Shown: positions 55,951 to 64,000 of the stretch, one piece after another
Numbering within the stretch: the first letter of the stretch is position 1
Layout: each line of letters starts with the position of its first letter
Assembly: GCF_023065955.2 (NCBI RefSeq)
Contig: NW_026622786.1
Span: 48,531,438-48,595,437, forward strand
Length of the DNA stretch: 64,000 nucleotides
Source: Ursus arctos
Taxonomy: Eukaryota > Chordata > Mammalia > Carnivora > Ursidae
Reading direction: 5' to 3'
Made by a program: the position numbers and the translations under genes
The notes under the pieces: model-generated
The model's database searches: none
The model's input: only the letters and a program-made list of their open reading frames with translations
Told to the model about the DNA's origin: nothing

Positions 55951-58900
55951 AAGTCTTCTCATTATTTTTATTATTATCTCCAAATATTATTACCTAAAAT
56001 TATGAATTATGTTCAAAAGCGATTATCAAACATAGCTTCTTTCTGATTGCTATCAATATGTATGAGATATCATGAGATATTTTATATGAAAGATATGAGA
56101 TAATAAATGTGGAAGTGTTTGAATGCGTGGGGAGTTACAGATACTTATTTAATTTGCATTTGTTATATATCTGCTATCTATGTTTCTTCCAGATATTGTG
56201 AAGAAGCAAATTAACACTTCAAACAACTTATAGTCACATAAGCATTTTAATATAAGTTTTATTCAAATTTATTTATTAAGAATTGCATATGTTAAACAAA
56301 TAACAAATTTTTGTGTTGTACTTCAGGTCTTTCTTCCCTCTATATTTATGCAGCAATTTAAAATTGCTCATGTCCATTATTTCTATATTGGAAAAATAGA
56401 ACTTTACCTTTAATTTTGATGTATATAACCCAAAGCAGTTAAAATTCTGTTTATTCTTTCTCTTAAATGGTGGCTTTCTTGACTTGATTGTTCTTAGTGG
56501 AAGCTCTAAGAGCAGTAAGACATTTTATTACCTAATAGAGTGTTAACTGGTACCCAGTACACATTAATTTTTACCTGTAACTGAAATGAGTACTCTTGAT
56601 GGCTTTTAGTACCCTTTCTTTTGATAGGCCATAGTTCTTTTATGAAAATACCCATTTATTATTTTCTTCTTTATAAAAGCATTGTGCCTATTATAGAAAA
56701 AGTATAATCTATAGAAAGCATAAAAAGGGAAAATAATCATTCAGGTTTAGTCACTGTTGACATTTTGAAGGTTTCTAAAGTTTTTGTGTGAATATGATGT
56801 ATAATTTGCTTTTTGTTTTTTATTTTTAACAAATTTAGAATTGTACTGAGTCCTGCTGGACATCTGTTTGAACATGTGTTTGGTGTCACTTGAATAATCT
56901 GATTATTTTTAATGACTGTAATATATCATCTTATGACTACTATAATTTATTTAAACATTTGAATATTGTTGGCATTTTTAAAGTTATTCTTGAGTGTCAG
57001 TTCTATAACTTACTGACAAAGATGTGCTGAAACAAAATAACTGTTAATAACCAGCTTCAAAGAAGAATATTAGAAATATTCTGGAAATTTTTGAATGACA
57101 GCTCTTTTTCTGAGCAAGTATACAAAAATATATCATTGTTTGGTTTAGAATAGATATTGCGGCTTTTTCATTGGACCAGATAAAAGAAAGATGGAGTTGA
57201 AAAGGAAATATTGATTGTTGCCTTGTGGTTACATGACATTGGTAGAATGGTGGTGTAGAAAATGTTTTTGGGTGATACATCAAAAATTGAATGGAAGTAA
57301 AAGGTATCAGAGTTTGGAACAAAAGAATGCTATAAATTTTAAAGGAAACCACATTGTTAAACTGACAGGAATATTGGTAAGTGGATACTCTACTAAACAA
57401 ACCAATTAAATTTGTTTAGAAACCCCATTTGAAAGGGATATATGGGTATAAGGCTATCCTTATTTTGAAGAGAGCAGTTTGGTTAGTTTCCATTTGTGGA
57501 ATTAAGGAAATAGGTCTAGGGCTTCTAGGCCATCTGTTCTAAGGTACTTAGAATTTGCCTTTTTCAGTATGTACAGTTTGTTATGACACAGTAAAAAGGG
57601 TAACATAAACCATATATTTCCCAAGTTTTAAATAACCGTTCTTAAATCTATATTAACTGTGTTCTGCTGTACTATTTAGCTTAACTCTATTTTGACTACT
57701 GGTTATCTTAATTGAATTTAATAGTCTAAACAGCTAATAAGAATTAACCAAAGTATCAGATTTTGATAACAAATATTCCAGAAAGAAACTATCGAGTGGA
57801 TCATCCAAACAAGCTATTCTTGAACATTCTTAGAAATGAAAACAAAAGGAAAGTGTTTTAATCTGTATATAATGGCAGAATCTTGAGGTAAACATTTAGT
57901 TTTTAGTACACTGAAATCCAGGAAAGTCTGTTTGTTTGGATTATGAAGCAAGGAACTTGATGGTTAATTGAAAGTGCCATTCCTATTTCTTGGTCTGTTA
58001 AAATAGTTTTGAACTTCAGTGTTTCAGTCTCTTGAGAAGTGTATCTCAAGTTATTATCAGTGCCAAAATTTGTTTAATTATTTAGTGCAAAACTTAAGCT
58101 TATCCCTATATTAATATGTTCACTCACTTGCATTTTAGTATGTTTTCTTGAGTAGGAGAGGACAGGGGGCGTTAGTTAAGTGAATGCCATCTGTCATAGA
58201 TATTGTCACAGGAAAAGTACAGATTGGGAAGAATGGAATCACAGTTTCAGTGAGGCTTATCTTAACTACAAAACTGAATGTACCCTCAAATTAAAGTATA
58301 AATTCAAACTTGTTTTTCTCTTAAAGAGAAATGTTGAGATGTCCTCTTAAAGAGAAATGGTAAAAATGTTTTCTTTTTTGAACATTGTTTCTTTTTCTTT
58401 TTCTTTTTTTTTTTAACAGTGTCCTGCTGGACTTCAAGAGAAAACAGTTCTCTTCATGCATTCTAACATAACAATGACTCAGGTGTTCTAAAACACAAAG
58501 ATACATTCCTCTGTATCAATCTCAAGCTGAAACTGAATTAATGCCTTCTATATAACTGTTTAATTTTACTCTGGTGGTGTGTGTGTGTATATGTGTATGT
58601 GTGTGTTTCTTATTAAACTTTAAAGATAGTCTGAAAGTGACACTGTAGTATTGTGGATCCTCAGTATGGGATTCTTTCTTTAATGTAAAGGGGCCATTGG
58701 TTGCCATGAATAAACTGTGGAGAAATTTGGAATGTTTATCAATGAGCTTTCCCTGATCTTTTACATAGTGCTGGACTTACTGGTTTATTCTTATAAAATC
58801 TTCATAATTGGGTAGAGGGTTTAGTGAATGGCATTTGTATGATAAGCTGATATTAAAATATTATTCTGCACCTAGCAAAAGACTTTTTGTATTACTATAG

Positions 58901-59699
58901 CTGCATCCTAGGGTTTAAGTTACTGTGGGGCCCTCTCATTTAATTAACAAGGAAATTGGTAACCAGAGATGTTGGATTACTCACCAGTTTGATTAGTTTC
59001 ACAGTTTAAACCAAGGCTTAGTTCTCTGACTCTTTGGTCAGTGATACATCCATGATGTCATACTGTGTATCATAGTTTAATATATTTACAACCTTTTGGA
59101 AGATGGAATCTACATATATGAGGATATAGACCTTAATAGGAATGATTACGGTTTTCTCCTTTAAGGAAATATATACTATGGGTGATCATTATATCTGTGA
59201 AACTGTTCAAAACCATCAAAAAAGATTTTTAAATTTCATGATTTGTTGCTCCTGTGGTTTTCTGGCTACACATTCTTTTATCCTTCCATGTAAACACCAT
59301 TTTAAACATTTTTAAAAAATTTCTTTTCTGTTTCTTCTCTTACCCACTTCTAAGTATCTTCCCTAAATTAGGCAGTTCTTTGCCATCACCCCATCTGTAG
59401 TCCCCATTTCTATAATTAGCTATCGTCAGTGAAGAAAGAGTAATATGCCCCCCAAAACATGCAAAGAAATCTTTTCTCAGTCTTTTTTAATGGCCATTCT
59501 GTTCATTGTGGAATCCTCTAGTCACGTATGGCTATTTAAATGTTAATTAACCAAAATTAAATAAAATTCACCTTAACCACATTTTAAGTGTTAATAGCTG
59601 TATGCAGCTAGTGGCTACCATATTGAATAGTGCAGCATATAGGATGTTTACATCATTGCAGAAAGTTGTATTGAGTAGTAGTGTTTGAGACAATTATCA
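55951..59699 (+). other. LRRC40 intron 1, no recognised exon
   Basis: AT-rich intronic DNA of 3.7 kb with no repeat that I can name. A GT-rich microsatellite patch lies at about 58570-58608. An exon-like acceptor/donor pair at about 58420-58481 is discussed in findings. Confidence 0.5.
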
Positions 59700-60000
59700 T
59701 CTTGTGAGAAATATATGTATCTGTGTGTGTAGGTATATATATGTATGTGTATTTATGGACATATATATATACCTCAATTTGTTTACTCATTCACTTGAGA
59801 TACACGCACACACACGTGAATATATGCATACATAAGATTACCTTGATATATTACATTATTTTATTTTGAATTAACCTTATTGGGGTATAATTTATAAACA
59901 ATGTGTGCATCCATTTTAAGTGTACCATTCAGCAAGTTTTGACATATGTATATATATATACACGTACACACATATATATATATACACACATACATACAAT
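59700..60000. repeat. (TA/TG/CA)n low-complexity tracts
   Basis: Two clusters: tgtgtgtgtaggtatatata-like at about 59708-59772, and atatgtatatatatatacac through acacacatacatac at about 59943-59998. They are partly self-complementary and length-unstable. Confidence 0.8.
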
Positions 60001-62860
60001 TGTGTAATCACTACCACAATAAAAAATACAGAATATTTCCAACACTCAAAAAGTTCCCTTTAGCCCCTTTTTTGTCAGTCAACCCCTCACTGCTAATTCC
60101 ACACAACTGGTAATCTGCTTTTTGTCAATATATGTTAGCTGCTTCTAGAATTTCATTTAAATGGAATTATACATTTGGAATTTTTGTTTTGTTTTAGGCT
60201 TCTCTTGCTTAGTATGTTTTCTGAGGTTCATCCATGTTGTTTATATCAGCAGTTTTTTTATTGTTGAGTAATAGTCCATTGTATGTATATTCCTCAATTT
60301 TTTATCCATTCACCTGTTGATCAACATTTGATTTGCTTCTAGTTTTTGGCTATTATGAATAAAACTGCCATGAGCTTTCAAGTACAGTCTTTGTAGACAT
60401 ATGTTATCCATCCTGTTGAGTTACATACCTGAGAATAGAATTGCTTGACATATAGTGATAAGTATATATTTAACTTCTTAAGAATTTACCAAGCTTTTTG
60501 CTCCTAGTAAACATGAGAGATTCAGTTGCTCCAGGTCATTACCAACACTTTGTATTGTCAGTCTTTTTGACGTTAGCCATTCTTGTGCTTGTGTTGTAGT
60601 ACCTCCTTATGGTTTTATTTACATTGCCTTAATGACTCATGATGTTGAGCATCCTTTTCAACTGTTCATTGGCCATTTGTATATCTTCCGCCAAGTGTTC
60701 AGATTTTTTGGTCCATTTTTAAATTGGGCTATTTGTATTTAAGTTGTAAGACCTTTTGTATTTTGGGGATAGAAGTACTTACTGGATTTCTGTCTCTGTT
60801 GATATCTAATATAATTTCCCGGTCTGAGGATTAATGATTTCTTTAGAAAAACATATGGTTTCAATTTTGAAGAAGTCCAATTAATTACTTTTCTTTTGGG
60901 ATTTGTACTTTTTCTGTATTAAGAAATGTTATGCATCCAGGGGTTGTGAAGATTTTCGCCTCTGCTTTCTTTTAGAATTTTTATAGTTTTGTCTTCCATA
61001 TTCAAGTTTATGATTATTTTAAGTTAATTTTAGAGTGTATCATAAGGTAAAGAATGAGGTTCATTTTTTTTAACCATATGAATTTACAGTTCCAATGCCA
61101 TTTGTTGAAAAGACTATTTCTTATTAAATTGGCACTTCTGTTGAAAATCAATTGACAATGTATTATTGCATGGAATTTTCCTGAACTCATCTTTTCTATT
61201 GATTTGTATATCCTTATACTAATACACTGTCTTGACAAGTTTTGTGGTAAGACTATTTAAATTAAGTACTGTTAAGTTCTGCTTTTTTCTACTGTTTCAA
61301 AAATTATTTAATTTAGTTCTTTTGAGTTTTGATAATACATTCTAGAATCATCTTGTTAATTTCTATAGAAACACCGTCTGAGATTTTGATTAGGATTGTG
61401 CTGAATCTGTAAGTCACCTTGGGGAGAAGTGACAACCTAATTAGTTTGTAATGTGGTATATTTATCTGCTTATCTAGACCTTCTCCAAATTTTCACAGCA
61501 ATATTTTTTATTTTCATACCACAGATTTTGCATATATTTGTTAAGCTTAGCCCTGAGTATTTCATAGTTTTAGATGCTGTGTCTTATAAATCTTTAAGCA
61601 TTTAAAAAAATATTTTCATTTATTGATTGCTAATACACAGAAGCATGGTTGATTTTTTTTATATTAACCTTGAATTCTGTGGAATCTCTAAACCCATTCC
61701 ATATAATTTTTTTTTTATAGATTCCTTAGGATTTTCTACATAGATGATCATGTTTTCTACTAATAGAGACTGTTTTACTTTTTCCTTTCCAATCTGAATG
61801 CCATTTTTTAATTTAAATTTAAATTTAATTTTTAATTTTAATTTCCCTTATCTTACTGCATTGGTCAGGACCCAGAGCAAAATTCTGAAATAGTGATAAT
61901 GGGCATCCTTGTCTTAAGAAAGCACTGAGAGAAAACACTTAGTCTTTATCATTATATATGATGTTAGCTATATGCTTTTCATAGAAACCCTCTATTAGGT
62001 CGAAGGAATTCCCTTCAGTACTTAGTTTTTTGAGAGCTTTTATCTTGTTTATTTTTGTCAGTTTTTTTTTTTTTTTTCATTTCTTGAGAACCATTGGTGT
62101 CTTTTTTTCTGTTAATACGATAGATTGCACTGATTGATCTTCACATGTTAAAACAGCCTTGCATTCTTTATGTAATTCTCACCTGGTTGTGATGTATTTT
62201 TTATATGTAGGTAATAAATTTCTTAAGGAATTTTGGGCCTCTAATCATTAGGGAGCTTGGTTTGTAGTTTTTTTTTCTTTCTTTCTTTCTTTCTTTTTTT
62301 CTTTTAATGTCTTTGTCTGGTTTGGTATCAGGGTAATGCTGGCTTTATAAAATGAGTTGGGGATTGTTCTTTCCTCCATTTTCTGAAAGAGACTATGTAG
62401 AATTAGTATCATTTCTACTCCAAATGTCTGGTAGAATTCACCAATGAAGCCATCTGGGCCTGGAGTTTTCTTTGTTTTAAGTGTGTTTTCAATATTTAAA
62501 TGGGAATATTTAAAATAGCAAATTCAATTTCCTTAATAGATGCAAGGCTACTCCGGTTTTATATTGCTGTTGTGGTTTTTTCCCCTTTTCAAGGCATTTG
62601 TTCATTTTATTTAAGCTGTTGAATTTATAGATGTAAAGTTGTTTATAATATTCCCTTATCCTTTTAACATCTATAGGATCTAAGGTGATACTCCGGTTTT
62701 CAAAGAACGAGGTATTGGTTTCATTGTTTTTTATCTATTCCGTTTCATTGATTTCTGCTCTTTATTTCTTTGCTTCTGTTTACTTGGGTTTAATTTGTTC
62801 TTTTTCTACTTTATGATTGTAGCTTAGATCATTATAAAATGAGATTATGTATGAAGCAAG
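59860..62860 (-). mobile_element. L1M LINE-1, antisense, decayed, about 3 kb
   Basis: The + strand carries the antisense L1 3' UTR (ttattggggtataatttata ... caagttttgacatatgtata) and then antisense ORF2 (aatgccatttgttgaaaaga; gtttggtatcagggtaatgc; gaagccatctgggcctggag). Stops in every frame, so no live reverse transcriptase. Contains (cttt)n at about 62277-62297. The extent is approximate. Confidence 0.85.
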
Positions 62861-62992
62861 ACTAGACATGAGTTGATAATTGTTATAGGTGGGTGATGGA
62901 TACATGGAGTGTTACTTCATTATACTATTCTTTAAATTTATGTATATATTTGACATTTTATATAATACTTTAAATATTACATAAAGCAAATG

Positions 62993-63131
62993 AGGAGCAC
63001 TTGGGTGGCTCAGTTGGTTACGTGTCCAAAACTTGATCTCAGCTCAGGTCTTGATCTCAGGGTTGTAAGTTCAAGCCCTGTGTTGGCCTCCATGCTGGTG
63101 TGGAGCTAAATAAATAAATAAACAAACAAAC
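62993..63131 (+). mobile_element. CAN-SINE, short and diverged
   Basis: Head aggagcacttgggtggctca, then gatctcagctcaggtcttga, ending in (aaat)n(aaac)n. The CT-rich segment is missing, so the copy is only about 140 bases. Confidence 0.9.
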
Positions 63132-64000
63132 CTGACTACGTAGTAATTTTTGTCACATTTAAATGCCTGTTGACATTTATTTTTACCTGATAGTATCTGT
63201 TTCATGCATTGGTAAGCTATTTTAGGATGGCTCTATAGAATTCCTCAATAATTAGGACTTTTTATGACTTTTAGTGGTTCTTTGTATTTGTGGGTAGAGG
63301 AAGAAAAGTGACATAGATCTTGATGCTATAAGCTCTTGGGATACCTCACAAACAGTAATGGGGAAAAGAACAAGCAGTATGTCAGGGTTTATGGAAAAGC
63401 AAATTGATACATGTTCAGTAACAATATAGTATCAACAGTTATCCATCCCTTGATAGTTCCCAGAAGGACAATTTTGCTAACAAAAAAATCTGAAATAATG
63501 GATAAAATTGTAACATTCATTTAGTGTACTTGATGTGTAACAGATATTTTATGTTGTGTATAAACTTCTTGTGCTCCCCGCCTTTGTCCCCACCAAAATT
63601 TGTTACTACATTGCTTTTTTAATTATAATTATCTTAATGTACCTATATATAGGTGTCAGAGAAAAATAGATACACAAATGCTCTATATATTTTCTTTGGA
63701 GTACAGTTGTACGTATCACCTAGTTTCTTCTGTACCTTTTTGTGTGTGTTTTGTATTGTTTTGTTTTGCCTTGTCTTTTTGTTCTGGAAATATTTGTTGG
63801 TGACTGAACCTGGATAGCACATCGGTAACTTAAAAAAAAAATTTCTCAAGAGTAACATTGATATTTAGTCAAATACATGAGCATCCCCGTTTCTGTGGAC
63901 TCTTCTGGTGTCAATAAATTCACATGCTAATCTGAGTTGATCTGTGTTTCATATTCTCCATACCTATATGCCAAAATAATATAATAATAATAATAATAAT
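63132..64000 (+). other. LRRC40 intron 1 to window end
   Basis: AT-rich intronic sequence, no exon recognised. It finishes in an (AAT)n microsatellite at about 63975-64000 that continues beyond the window. Confidence 0.6.

Noticed and set aside
57044..57400. A 118-codon minus-strand frame in LRRC40 intron 1
   Set aside because: No recognisable domain, AT-rich low-complexity composition, and no splice or promoter context; chance open frame.
59860..62860. Possible active LINE-1
   Set aside because: Stops and indels in all antisense frames; only 3' part present.

Overview
This is vertebrate nuclear DNA from a carnivoran mammal. The strongest sign is about twenty copies of the tRNA-derived CAN-SINE family, which has a head like GGGGCGCCTGGGTGGCTCAG and a tail like AAATAAATAAAATCTT. 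Their diagnostic bases look bear- or panda-like (arctoid caniform), but that species call is inference. Old mammalian repeats (L1M, L2, MIR, Tigger2, a MaLR-like LTR) fill much of the rest. There are no bacterial-type operons, CRISPR arrays or prokaryotic mobile elements.

The layout matches the conserved mammalian block ANKRD13C - SRSF11 - LRRC40. From 1 to about 3.26 kb is the last intron, the final coding exon (985-1115, + strand) and the 3' UTR of ANKRD13C. From about 3.3 to 7.05 kb is an intergenic stretch between convergent 3' ends, holding a Tigger2-type MITE and one young SINE. From about 7.05 to 38 kb, on the - strand, lies the complete coding part of SRSF11 (p54, an SR-family splicing regulator). 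I placed 12 coding exons with consensus splice sites; they join into one open frame of 483 residues. The exon holding the start codon sits in a CpG island at about 37.64-38.23 kb.

From 38 to 52 kb is repeat-laden DNA without a recognisable coding exon. I infer that most of it is a 5' intron of SRSF11, because a second CpG island at 51.9-52.6 kb carries a strong minus-strand donor and lies head-to-head with LRRC40 exon 1 (52417-52567, + strand). The rest of the window, to 64 kb, is the first part of LRRC40 intron 1 with two decayed antisense L1 pieces.

The locus is ordinary housekeeping mammalian DNA. I see no novel system. The points most worth a second look are a candidate stop-containing (poison) exon in SRSF11 intron 2, the shared distal promoter, a run of same-phase, length-divisible-by-3 RS-domain exons, a tandem NAGNAG acceptor at the last SRSF11 exon, and a U6 snRNA pseudogene with a young SINE inserted at its 3' end.
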